NCBI GenBank assembly: GCA_007134805.1
Contig: SLKB01000130.1
Span: 1-15,187, forward strand
Reading direction: 5' to 3'
Source of the DNA: Paracoccaceae bacterium
GTDB taxonomy: Bacteria; Pseudomonadota; Alphaproteobacteria; Rhodobacterales; Rhodobacteraceae
Length of the DNA stretch: 15,187 bases
Positions within the stretch are counted from its first letter, which is position 1, and every line of letters begins with the position of its first letter. The notes below the pieces were generated by a model that saw only the letters and a list, made by a program, of their open reading frames with translations, did no database searches and had not been told where the DNA came from. Shown one piece after another: positions 1 through 6,939 of the stretch. The translations under genes were made by a program, and so were the position numbers.

Positions 1-2
1 CT

Positions 3-449
3 GGGGGCGTCTGGGGGCTCTTGCTGACAATGGCACTGATAGGCCCCTGGCTGGTCGAATTCCTCTATGACGCGCGCTATGCGCTGGCCGGACCGATCGT
101 CACGCTGATCGCATGCATGCAGATGGTGCTTCTGGTGACGCTGACCTACGATCAGGTTGCATTGGCGCAGGGACAGTCGAAACGCTTCTTTCTGCTGATC
201 GCCTTGCGCAGCGCTGTGCAGACGGCATGCCTGGTGGGTGGGTTGATCCTGGCCGGGCTGCCGGGCGCGATTGCCGGACAGGCCGTGGCGGCCGTGCTGG
301 TCTACCCGGCGTTCGTCCGGCTCGCGCGCGACCTGAAGGTCTGGGACGGGCGGCACGACCTGATCTATGCAACACTTGCGCTTCTGGGCGGGGTGGCAGC
401 GCTGGCGCTACATGCCGACCGGATCGCTACGCTCGCGCAAAACATCTGA
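3..449 (+). CDS. Oligosaccharide/LPS flippase-like membrane protein, C-terminal part (5' truncated)
   Basis: The reading frame is open to the left edge, so only the last 148 residues are present and the true start lies outside the window. The visible part is hydrophobic, with about four probable membrane helices. These are separated by short basic loops such as QGQSKRF and RLARDLKVWDGRHD. An aromatic-rich segment (LVEFLYDARYALAGPIV) followed by small-residue-rich helices resembles the C-terminal half of MOP-superfamily polysaccharide exporters (Wzx/RfbX type). In that family the protein would flip lipid-linked sugar across the inner membrane. It ends in TGA 84 bp before the transglycosylase gene and is probably not part of the flagellar operon. 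The call rests on overall character rather than a diagnostic motif; another multi-spanning exporter is possible. Confidence 0.6.
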   Translation, partial: GGVWGLLLTMALIGPWLVEFLYDARYALAGPIVTLIACMQMVLLVTLTYDQVALAQGQSKRFFLLIALRSAVQTACLVGGLILAGLPGAIAGQAVAAVLVYPAFVRLARDLKVWDGRHDLIYATLALLGGVAALALHADRIATLAQNI

Positions 450-533
450 TCTTGCTTACGAAATCTCAACCCTGTCGGGGTCAGTCTCGCGCCCGATGAT
501 TGCAAGAATGCAGTCGATTCGGGAGCATGCCGC
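450..533 (+). promoter_or_regulatory. Probable promoter/leader region of the transglycosylase-flhA-fliR-flhB operon
   Basis: This 84-bp gap is the only non-coding space upstream of the five-gene coupled operon, so a promoter is expected here or further upstream. A degenerate CtrA-like arrangement is visible (TTAC at 456-459, then TCAACC at 466-471), but it has mismatches in both half-sites. A widely spaced inverted pair, TCTTGC (450-455) and GCAAGA (502-507), and a short ACCC/GGGT hairpin near 469-481 are also present. No clear -35/-10 pair, sigma-54 site or U-tailed terminator is visible. Position is the main argument. Confidence 0.3.
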
Positions 534-1274
534 ATGATCCGACATCTGGCGCGGAGGCTGGGCAGGAAAGCCGCGGCGATGCGCGCACTGACAGCGCGCC
601 TGTTGCTTGCCGCACTCACGCTTCTGCCCGGCCAGGCCCTTGCCGCCGATCCTGCCCTGATCTGCGAAAGTGCTGCGCGCGATGCCGCGCAGCGCCATGG
701 CGTGCCTTTGGACGTAATGCGCGCGATCGCCCTTGTCGAGACCGGGCGCACCCGAGGCGGATCCCTGCAACCCTGGGCCTGGGCCATCCACAGCGAAGGG
801 CAAGGCCATTGGCTCGAGAGCCGAGACGCCGCCCTCGCCCATGTCCGCCAGACCCTCGCCCGCGGGGTGCGCAATATCGATCTGGGCTGTTTCCAGATTA
901 ACTATCACTGGCACGGGCATGAATTCCAAAGCATCGAGGCGATGATCGACCCTGCACGCAATGCCGATTATGCCGCCCGCCTGTTGCGCGGGCATCATGC
1001 GCGGCTGGGATCCTGGACCGCCGCCGCGGGCGCCTACCATTCGACCACCCCGGAATACGCGACACGCTACATGGCGCGCTTTGCTCAGATCCTGACCAAG
1101 ACCCGAGGCGGTGCGCCGGTCGTCCCTGCCCAGATCACTGAGCCGCCAATAGAGCGCGAAAACCGCTATGCGCTGCTGCAACCATCTGGCGCGGGGGCGA
1201 TGGGGTCGCTGGTCCCCTCGGCCGTGACCAGCGGTGCGACGCGCCTGATCTATCTTGACGGAGGACGGCCATGA
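534..1274 (+). CDS. Secreted lytic transglycosylase (SLT domain), probably flagellum-associated
   Basis: Predicted periplasmic peptidoglycan lytic transglycosylase that would cleave the MurNAc-GlcNAc bond and open the wall for the growing rod. The 246-residue product has a signal peptide (hydrophobic LLLAALTLLPGQALA, cleavage likely after Ala37). The catalytic glutamate is probably E69 in ALVETGR. The family's Gly-x-x-Gln-x-Asn element appears as GCFQIN at 118-123, and AGAYHS at 165-170 matches the usual AYNxG region. The start at 534 has GGGAG 8 nt upstream. A start at 579 (residue 16) has AGGAAAG 8 nt upstream and leaves a more ordinary signal peptide, so it is equally credible. The stop overlaps the flhA start by ATGA. 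Rhodobacter sphaeroides uses a separate enzyme, SltF, because its FlgJ lacks a muramidase domain; a similar role here is inference. The C-terminal tail of about 60 residues after the domain is unassigned. Confidence 0.85.
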   Translation: MIRHLARRLGRKAAAMRALTARLLLAALTLLPGQALAADPALICESAARDAAQRHGVPLDVMRAIALVETGRTRGGSLQPWAWAIHSEGQGHWLESRDAALAHVRQTLARGVRNIDLGCFQINYHWHGHEFQSIEAMIDPARNADYAARLLRGHHARLGSWTAAAGAYHSTTPEYATRYMARFAQILTKTRGGAPVVPAQITEPPIERENRYALLQPSGAGAMGSLVPSAVTSGATRLIYLDGGRP

Positions 1275-3358
1275 TCTCGCTCAGTCCGCGGGAAATCTTC
1301 AAACCCACGATCCTTCTCGCCCTGGCGTTGATGGCAGTGATCGTGATGATGATCCTGCCAATTCCGGCCTGGCTGCTCGATCTGGGTCTTGCGGCAAGCT
1401 TTGCGCTTGCGATCCTGATGTTCACAGTCACGCTCTTCATTCAGCGCCCACTTGATTTTTCCATATTTCCAACTGTTTTGCTTGCGTCCTTGATGTTGCG
1501 CCTGTCGCTCAACGTCTCGTCCACAAAGCTGATCATCGGCGAGGGGCACACTGGCACCCATGCCGCGGGCGGTGTCATCCAGGGCTTCGCGAGTTTCGTG
1601 ATGGGGGGCTCGATCTTCCTTGGCATGGTGATCTTTCTTGTGCTCCTGATCGTCAACTTCATCGTCATCACCAAGGGCGCGGGCCGGATGGCCGAAGTCG
1701 GCGCGCGATTTGCCCTCGACGGAATGCCAGGCAAGCAGCTTGCCATCGACAGCGACATGTCGGCGGGCGCGATCGATCATGCCGAGGCCCGTCGCCGGCG
1801 CGAGACCGAACAGGCCGAGACGAATTTCTACGGCTCGCTCGATGGCGCATCGAAATTCGTCAAGGGCGACGCCATCGCAGGGCTGTTGATCACGCTTCTG
1901 AACCTTGTGATGGGGCTAATCAACGGCACGATGATGCACGGGATGAGCCTGAGCGCGGCCTTTGAGACCTATGCGATCCTGACAGTGGGCGATGGGCTGG
2001 TCAGTCAGATCCCAGCTGTGATCATCTCGATTGCCGCGGCCCTCTTGTTAGCGCGCGGCGGTGCGAATGGGGCGACCGACAGCCAGTTGTTCCAGCAACT
2101 TGGCCGCTACCCTTCCGCGCTCGCGACTGTGGGGTTCCTGCTTGCGCTCTTCGCCTTCGTGCCGGGCCTTCCCTTTGTCCCCTTCATGATCGGCGCGGCC
2201 GCGCTTCTGGGCCTCGCCTGGGTCGCGTTTCAGCAAAACGAGAAGGCCGCCGCGCAGGCGGAAGAGCCCGAGACGCTCGAGAGCAACACGCCTCGCAAGG
2301 TGATGGGTGATGTGCTCGATCTCGATGAGATTCATGTCCAGTTCGCACCCGATCTGGTGCCGATGGTTCTTGACAGTGCCGTGGGGCTCGACACGCGCAT
2401 CTCGAATATCCGCGCCCATGTTGCCCGCGAATTCGGGCTGATCCTGCCCGAGATCCGGCTCACCGACGATGCTGCACTGCCGGAGGGCACCTATTCCATC
2501 CTGATCCATGGCGTCGAGCAAGCGCGCGACCGGCTGCGTCCCGACAAGATGCTCGCGCTGGTGCAGGATGAGTCGACGTTCGATTTCGTCGGTGAAGACG
2601 TCAAGGAGCCCGTCTACCAGGCCCCGGCGCGCTGGATCGAGAAATCCCGGCAAGAGGACGCCGCGCTTTCAGGTGCCACTGTCGTGAGCCCCACCGAAGT
2701 TCTCGCCACGCATCTGCTGGAAGTGTTGAAGGCCAATTTCGCGCGGCTTCTCAATTTCAAGAGCCTGCACCGTGTGCTCGACGAATTGACCGACCTTTCG
2801 GACAAGGCGCGCGCCGATGCCAACAAGCGCATGCTTAATGACTTGATCCCCGAGAAAGTGCCGGTCGAACTGCTGCTCGGTGTGTTGCGTCTTCTTCTGG
2901 AAGAGCGCGTGTCGATCCGCAATCTGCCGCTGATCCTCGAGGCCATGTCCGAAGTGCGCGGCGTGTTGCATGGGCCTGAGGCAGTCTGCGAGCATGTGCG
3001 CCAGCGCCTAGGCTTCCAGCTTGTCGCGCCGCTCAAACGCGGCGATGGCACACTGCCACTGGTGCAACTCGCGCCCGAATGGGAAGACATCTTTACCACC
3101 TTCCAGCTATCGGGCGACCAGGGAGCCACTGATGTGGCGCTGCCGCCCGAGGATTTCTCACGCCTGACCGACCGGATTTCCCAGAAGATCGCGGATCTGG
3201 CCAAATCGGGGGTCAGCCCGGCGCTCGTGACCTCGGCGCGCCGCCGCCGGTTCCTGCGCGCGGTCATTATGGCGCGCGGCTTGGGCGCCTCGGTCCTTTC
3301 CTATGAGGAGATCGGGATGGAGGCGCGCCCGGCCCTCGTGGGAACGATCGCAGCATGA
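1271..3358 (+). CDS. flhA: Flagellar type III export gate protein FlhA
   Basis: Inner-membrane core of the flagellar export apparatus; its cytoplasmic ring binds chaperone-substrate complexes and couples export to the proton gradient. The 695 residues match the family's usual length. The N-terminal half (about 15-330) is multi-spanning and contains the conserved LDFSIFPTVLLASLMLRLSL segment (61-80). The FHIPEP-family signature lies at about 139-163 (RMAEVGARFALDGMPGKQ, then IDSD), and DGLVSQIPA is at 241-249. A charged linker (about 325-350) leads to the soluble domain that fills the rest. The ATG at 1271 overlaps the upstream stop and has GGAGG 6 nt before it. The end overlaps fliR by ATGA, so transglycosylase, FlhA and FliR are probably made in a coupled way. 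A short AT-rich, rare-codon run occurs at residues 61-70. Confidence 0.98.
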   Translation: MISLSPREIFKPTILLALALMAVIVMMILPIPAWLLDLGLAASFALAILMFTVTLFIQRPLDFSIFPTVLLASLMLRLSLNVSSTKLIIGEGHTGTHAAGGVIQGFASFVMGGSIFLGMVIFLVLLIVNFIVITKGAGRMAEVGARFALDGMPGKQLAIDSDMSAGAIDHAEARRRRETEQAETNFYGSLDGASKFVKGDAIAGLLITLLNLVMGLINGTMMHGMSLSAAFETYAILTVGDGLVSQIPAVIISIAAALLLARGGANGATDSQLFQQLGRYPSALATVGFLLALFAFVPGLPFVPFMIGAAALLGLAWVAFQQNEKAAAQAEEPETLESNTPRKVMGDVLDLDEIHVQFAPDLVPMVLDSAVGLDTRISNIRAHVAREFGLILPEIRLTDDAALPEGTYSILIHGVEQARDRLRPDKMLALVQDESTFDFVGEDVKEPVYQAPARWIEKSRQEDAALSGATVVSPTEVLATHLLEVLKANFARLLNFKSLHRVLDELTDLSDKARADANKRMLNDLIPEKVPVELLLGVLRLLLEERVSIRNLPLILEAMSEVRGVLHGPEAVCEHVRQRLGFQLVAPLKRGDGTLPLVQLAPEWEDIFTTFQLSGDQGATDVALPPEDFSRLTDRISQKIADLAKSGVSPALVTSARRRRFLRAVIMARGLGASVLSYEEIGMEARPALVGTIAA

Positions 3359-4146
3359 TGCTCGAGATCTTCGATCTGCTCGATCGGTTCACGGCCGAGA
3401 GCGCCCAGATCGCGGCCAGCAGTTTCGGTGTTTTCATCCGCATCGGCGCGATGATGGCGCTGATCCCGGCATTTGGCGAGCAGGTCGTGCCTGTGCGCAT
3501 TCGCCTTGCCATCACGCTCGCCTTCACTGCGATCACGGCGCCCGCGATCGCCCCAATCATGCCGGAGGCCAGCATGGCGCCGGGGCCGCTCATCATGCTG
3601 ATCGGGGCCGAGACGCTCGCAGGCCTGGTCCTTGGCATCGGCTTGCGGCTGTTCAGCATCGTGTTGCAAACGACAGGCACGATCGCGGCGCAGGCGACAT
3701 CGCTGTCGCAATTCTTTGGCGGATCGGGCGTGGACCCGCAGCCGGCCATGTCGCAGATCCTTGTCATGGGCGGGCTCGCGCTTGCGGTGATCGCAGGGCT
3801 TCACGTGAAGCTGGCCGAGTTCATCATCCTGTCCTACAGCTTCTTTCCACCTGCCCGCTTCCCGGATGCCGCGAGCCTAGGCGAATGGGGTGTCGCACAT
3901 GTCGCGCGCGCTTTTACGCTGGCCTTCACGCTGGCGATGCCCTTCGTGATCCTGTCGCTGCTCTATTACGTGGCGCTCGGCGCGATCAACAAGGCGATGC
4001 CGCAACTCATGGTGGCCTTTGTCGGCGCGCCTGCAATCACGTGGGGCGGGCTCGCGCTGCTGCTGCTGACCGCACCATTGATGCTGCCGATCTGGCAGGA
4101 TTCGTTTGACGCGTTCCTCGGCGATCCGACGGGCCTGCCGCGATGA
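3355..4146 (+). CDS. fliR: Flagellar export gate protein FliR
   Basis: Integral membrane subunit of the export gate, which assembles with FliP and FliQ into the substrate channel and contacts FlhB. The 263-residue product is almost wholly hydrophobic, with about six membrane helices. Family landmarks include the N-terminal helix followed by FIRIGAMMALIPAFGEQVVPVRIRLA-type sequence (about 24-50), with PVRIR conserved, and the segment around GLHVKLAEFIILSYSFFPP (about 144-163). Length is normal for FliR. The ATG at 3355 overlaps the flhA stop; a second ATG directly follows at 3358, and either could be used. The end overlaps flhB by ATGA. In enteric bacteria fliR sits with fliP and fliQ; here fliQ is in the opposite-strand rod operon and fliP is absent from the window. 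Confidence 0.96.
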   Translation: MMLEIFDLLDRFTAESAQIAASSFGVFIRIGAMMALIPAFGEQVVPVRIRLAITLAFTAITAPAIAPIMPEASMAPGPLIMLIGAETLAGLVLGIGLRLFSIVLQTTGTIAAQATSLSQFFGGSGVDPQPAMSQILVMGGLALAVIAGLHVKLAEFIILSYSFFPPARFPDAASLGEWGVAHVARAFTLAFTLAMPFVILSLLYYVALGAINKAMPQLMVAFVGAPAITWGGLALLLLTAPLMLPIWQDSFDAFLGDPTGLPR

Positions 4147-5231
4147 GCGAGGAAGAGCAGAGCGGCGAAAAGGAATTTGAGGCCAGCGAGCACAAGCTGC
4201 AGGAACAGCGCCGCAAGGGCGAAGTGCCGCGCTCGACCGATCTGAACACGGCCGCAGCCTTTCTCGGACTGCTGGTCGCGGCGCTCACGGTCGGTAATTT
4301 TGCGCTTTTGCAACTGGGGCAAACCGGCATGGTCATTCTTGGCCAGGCGCCCGAGATATCCGCACTTATGAGCGAGAATGCGCAACCCTTGGCGGGCGGG
4401 CTGATCGTGCGGGTCGGGTCGGCTGTCCTGCCAGTTGTCCTGATCCCGATGCTGATGGTCTGGACGATGCTGTTCGCCCAGCGCGTCGTTATCTTCGCCC
4501 CCGAGAAGCTCAAGCCGAAGTCCTCGCGCCTGTCGATCATCTCGAACGCCAAGAACAAGTTCGGCCGCAGCGGGCTGTTCGAATTCGCGAAAAGCGCAGT
4601 CAAGCTTGTCGTGATCTCGACCGTGCTGTGGTTCTTCCTGCTCTACAACATGCCGCTGATCTTGGGCACGATCCACCTGACCCCCGCGCTCGCGGCAACT
4701 GAGCTTCTGATGCTTGTCATCCGTTTTCTGGCGCTGGTCTTCGTCGTGAAACTCTCGATCGGGGCGATTGATTTCTTCTGGCAGCGCGCCGAGCATCTGC
4801 GCCGCAATCGCATGTCCCACAAGGAAATGCGTGACGAGATGAAACAATCGGAAGGCGACCCCTATGCCAAGGGCGAGCGCCGCCGCCGCGGGCGCGAAAT
4901 CGCGAGCAACCGCATGCTTGACCAAGTGCCCGATGCTGCAGTCGTGATTGTCAATCCCACCCATTACGCTGTCGCGTTGAAATGGTCGCCTCTGGATCCG
5001 GGGGCGCCTGTTTGCGTGGCAAAGGGCGTCGACGAAATCGCAGCGCGCATCCGCGAGCGCGCCGAGGCCGCCGGGATTCCGATCCATTCGGACCCGCCCA
5101 CGGCACGGGCCCTCCACGCGAGCGTCGAGATCGATCAGGAAATCCAGCCTAAGCATTATGGCGCGGTCGCCGCTGCGATCCGCTTCGCCGATGCAATGCG
5201 CGCCAAGGCCGCGAAAGGACGATGGGCATGA
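4143..5231 (+). CDS. flhB: Flagellar export switch protein FlhB
   Basis: Export-gate protein that switches substrate specificity from rod/hook to filament proteins after cleaving itself between Asn and Pro. The 362-residue product starts with a charged cytoplasmic stretch including KLQEQRRKGEVPRSTDLN (about 18-35), typical of FlhB. Four membrane helices follow (about 37-210), then a charged linker (MSHKEMRDEMKQSEGDPYAKGERRRRGRE region) and the cytoplasmic domain. The autocleavage motif NPTH is intact at residues 271-274, in VIVNPTHYAVALKW. Further family residues (PVCVAKGVDEIAARIRERA) are present. The start overlaps the fliR stop by ATGA. The stop overlaps the next small gene by ATGA if that gene starts at 5228. 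Nothing suggests truncation. Confidence 0.98.
   Translation: MSEEEQSGEKEFEASEHKLQEQRRKGEVPRSTDLNTAAAFLGLLVAALTVGNFALLQLGQTGMVILGQAPEISALMSENAQPLAGGLIVRVGSAVLPVVLIPMLMVWTMLFAQRVVIFAPEKLKPKSSRLSIISNAKNKFGRSGLFEFAKSAVKLVVISTVLWFFLLYNMPLILGTIHLTPALAATELLMLVIRFLALVFVVKLSIGAIDFFWQRAEHLRRNRMSHKEMRDEMKQSEGDPYAKGERRRRGREIASNRMLDQVPDAAVVIVNPTHYAVALKWSPLDPGAPVCVAKGVDEIAARIRERAEAAGIPIHSDPPTARALHASVEIDQEIQPKHYGAVAAAIRFADAMRAKAAKGRWA
5215..5219 (+). promoter_or_regulatory. Ribosome binding site deciding the start of the small gene after flhB
   Basis: AAGGA here lies 8 nt before the ATG at 5228 but only 2 nt before the in-frame ATG at 5222. The spacing, together with the ATGA overlap at 5228-5231 that matches the other junctions of the operon, favours 5228. 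Confidence 0.7.
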
Positions 5232-5581
5232 GCAAGCTTGAAAAACTGAAGGCTCTGCGCGCCATTGCACAAATGGTGCAGGACGCCGACATGGCGCGGT
5301 TGCAAAAGCTCGCGAGCGCCCGCAATGCCACGCGCGAGAAGCTTGACGAGCTCGCACGCCCTGTCCCGCTGGTCGAGGATCCGGCCCTCTTCGCGGCCCG
5401 ACAGGCCCATCTCAAATGGGCGACCGTCCAGCGGATCCAGATGAACCAGACCCTCGCGCAACAGACCGCGCGGGTGCTTCAACAGCGCGAAGTCACGGCG
5501 CGCAGCCATGGCCGCTGCGAGGCGCTCGGCAAGATCGACGCACAGGAACGAGCACGGCTTTCAAGGAAGCAGCGTCCCTGA
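5228..5581 (+). CDS. Small basic alpha-helical protein of the flhB operon, unknown function (FliJ-like in character)
   Basis: A 117-residue protein that I do not recognise by motif. It is rich in Lys, Arg, Gln, Ala and Leu and has few aromatics. It has no signal peptide and no membrane segment, so it is probably cytoplasmic. Two long predicted helices are separated by a proline-containing break (ELARPVPLVEDP, about 41-52). Both have heptad-like spacing, for example LEKLKALRAIAQMV and the Q-rich QMNQTLAQQTARVLQQREV. A short helical-hairpin protein encoded with the export gate recalls FliJ or other export chaperones, but no sequence identity supports naming it so. It is the last gene of the coupled operon, overlapping flhB by ATGA. 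It ends 3 nt from the convergent aminopeptidase gene. Coding status is supported by spacing, RBS and operon position. Confidence 0.75.
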   Translation: MSKLEKLKALRAIAQMVQDADMARLQKLASARNATREKLDELARPVPLVEDPALFAARQAHLKWATVQRIQMNQTLAQQTARVLQQREVTARSHGRCEALGKIDAQERARLSRKQRP

Positions 5582-5584
5582 GGT

Positions 5585-6853
5585 TCAGGTCCACTCGCCT
5601 TGCCGCATCAGCGCGACAGGCTCGGCCCCATCGCGCAACCCGTCGACATCAATCTTCTCCGACCCGATCATCCAGTCGACATGGATCAGGCTTTCATTGC
5701 CACCGCGCGCCCGGATCTCATCCTTCGAGAGCGAGTCCCCTCCTTCGAAGCAGGACGCATAGCATTGTCCCATCGCGATGTGGGATGCCGCGTTTTCGTC
5801 AAAAAGTGTGTTGTAATACAGAAGCCCCGATTGCGACACCGGCGAGCTGTGCGGAACCAGCGCTACTTCGCCGAGACGCGCGGCGCCCTCGTCCGTGGCC
5901 AGCATCTCGCGCAGGATATCCCCTCCGCGGGTTGCGCGGGCCGAAACGGCGCGCCCCTCTTCGAAGCTCATCTCGATTTCTTCGAGCAAACTGCCCTGGT
6001 GCGACAGCGGCTTGGTCGCGCGCACATGTCCGTTTACCCGTGCCGCATGAGGTGTCGTAAAGACCTCTTCCGTGGGGATGTTGGGATTACAGATCACCCC
6101 GTTACGCGCCTGTGAAGCGCCGCCTTGCCAGAAATGCCCTTGTGCAAGACCCACGGTCAGGTCAGTGCCCGGCCCCCGGAAGCGCAGCGCGTCGAACCGT
6201 GCTTCGTTCAACATCTTGCAGCGCTTCGCAAGCTGCGCGTTGTGCTCTGCCCAGGCGGCGACGGGGTCGGGCCGATCCAGCCGCGCGGTCATCGAGATGG
6301 CAGCCGCCAGCCGGTCCAGCGCGTCGGACGCCGGAAGGTCGGGAAAGATCCGCTGCGCCCAGTCCATTGTCGGACAGCCGATGATTGACCAGTTGATGTG
6401 AAATCCTGAAATGGCGGCCAGTGCCGGGCGATAGGCTGTGGCATTGGCCCGGTTCGCCTGCGCGACCTTGCCGGCATCCTGCTCGGCCAGCAACAGCGGA
6501 TCCTCGCCGACAAGCGCCAGACGCGCTGCGCCCCGCTCGAAGGCCTGCGCCATGCCCTCATAGAGCCAGTTCGGCGCACGATCGAAACTGTCTGCGCTTG
6601 CATGTTCGAAACGGGCAAGTGTGATCTCTCGATCCGAGATGATCGGCGTGACGAGGCCGGCCCCAGCGCGGTAGGCCGCAGCGGTAATCGCACGCGCCAG
6701 TGGCAAGGCGGCGGCGGGCACAGTCATCACGAGCTCCTGTCCCTCCTGCAGGTTCAATCCAGTGCGCACGGCCAGCTCCGCGAGCCCATCAAGGAGTTCT
6801 CGGGGCAGATCAGCGGCTGCTGCGCCAGACTGGGCTCTTGCTGCGGATTCCAT
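5585..6853 (-). CDS. M29-family metalloaminopeptidase
   Basis: Predicted cytoplasmic aminopeptidase of the thermophilic-aminopeptidase (AmpS/AmpT, M29) family, which removes N-terminal residues from peptides using a two-metal centre. The 422-residue length fits. The metal-ligand set can be placed by spacing: E263 (PTEEVFTTP), E329 (GEVALVPHSS), H358 (DENAASHIA), H391 and D393 (IHVDWMIGS), with Y365 nearby. The distances between them match the set I recall for the Thermus enzyme. I chose ATG at 6853 because GAGG lies 8 nt upstream and the N-terminus then leads quickly into the family's NLQEGQELVM region. The frame stays open to 6919, but that extension looks non-coding. It lies 86 bp downstream of fliL on the same strand, so read-through from the flagellar operon is possible. 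No secretion signal is visible. A flagellar role is not shown. Confidence 0.92.
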   Translation of the reverse strand: MESAARAQSGAAAADLPRELLDGLAELAVRTGLNLQEGQELVMTVPAAALPLARAITAAAYRAGAGLVTPIISDREITLARFEHASADSFDRAPNWLYEGMAQAFERGAARLALVGEDPLLLAEQDAGKVAQANRANATAYRPALAAISGFHINWSIIGCPTMDWAQRIFPDLPASDALDRLAAAISMTARLDRPDPVAAWAEHNAQLAKRCKMLNEARFDALRFRGPGTDLTVGLAQGHFWQGGASQARNGVICNPNIPTEEVFTTPHAARVNGHVRATKPLSHQGSLLEEIEMSFEEGRAVSARATRGGDILREMLATDEGAARLGEVALVPHSSPVSQSGLLYYNTLFDENAASHIAMGQCYASCFEGGDSLSKDEIRARGGNESLIHVDWMIGSEKIDVDGLRDGAEPVALMRQGEWT

Positions 6854-6869
6854 CGGCTCGACCTCTGCG

Positions 6870-6892
6870 TTGCACTTGTTGTCGCCGTGCAA
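6870..6892. promoter_or_regulatory. Inverted repeat TTGCAC-N11-GTGCAA upstream of the aminopeptidase, possible operator
   Basis: Perfect 6-bp arms at 6870-6875 and 6887-6892 are separated by 11 bp, 17-39 bp before the aminopeptidase start. Size and position suit a dimeric regulator site or overlap with a promoter. A chance occurrence or an RNA hairpin cannot be excluded. Confidence 0.3.
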
Positions 6893-6908
6893 GCTGTGCC
6901 AGCCGAAT

Positions 6909-6928
6909 GCTCGGGTCAAGCCCCAAGC
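6909..6928 (-). terminator. Possible hairpin just after the FliL-family gene
   Basis: On the minus-strand transcript, GCUUGGG and CCCGAGC can form a 7-bp stem with one G-U pair and a 6-nt loop, starting 11 nt after the stop codon at 6940. It lacks a U-run, so it is a weak candidate for intrinsic termination and could instead stabilise the 3' end of the flagellar mRNA. If it terminates, the aminopeptidase needs its own promoter in the remaining 55 bp. Confidence 0.3.
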
Positions 6929-6939
6929 GTGCTTGTGGT

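Noticed and set aside
456..471. CtrA box upstream of the transglycosylase
   Set aside because: TTAC and TCAACC are spaced nearly right, but each half-site has a mismatch in its core; not enough to call.
496..537. 13-codon upstream ORF ending over the transglycosylase start, possible leader peptide
   Set aside because: It has no ribosome binding site of its own and no repeated codons suggesting attenuation; likely chance in GC-rich DNA.
456..1181. Long minus-strand ORF opposite the transglycosylase
   Set aside because: Shadow of the real gene: the plus-strand frame has a signal peptide, catalytic motifs and operon overlap. GC-rich third positions keep the antisense frame open.
3966..5357. 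463-codon minus-strand ORF opposite flhB
   Set aside because: It lies entirely over fliR, flhB and the next gene, is full of His/Arg/Asp with no domain logic, and has no RBS or operon context.
6887..6905. Sigma-54-like promoter on the minus strand (TGGCAC followed by TTGCA) upstream of the aminopeptidase
   Set aside because: Both halves match the consensus well, but only 3 nt separate them instead of 5. The GG-to-GC distance is 10 rather than 12, a spacing not expected to work. One half also belongs to the inverted repeat noted above.
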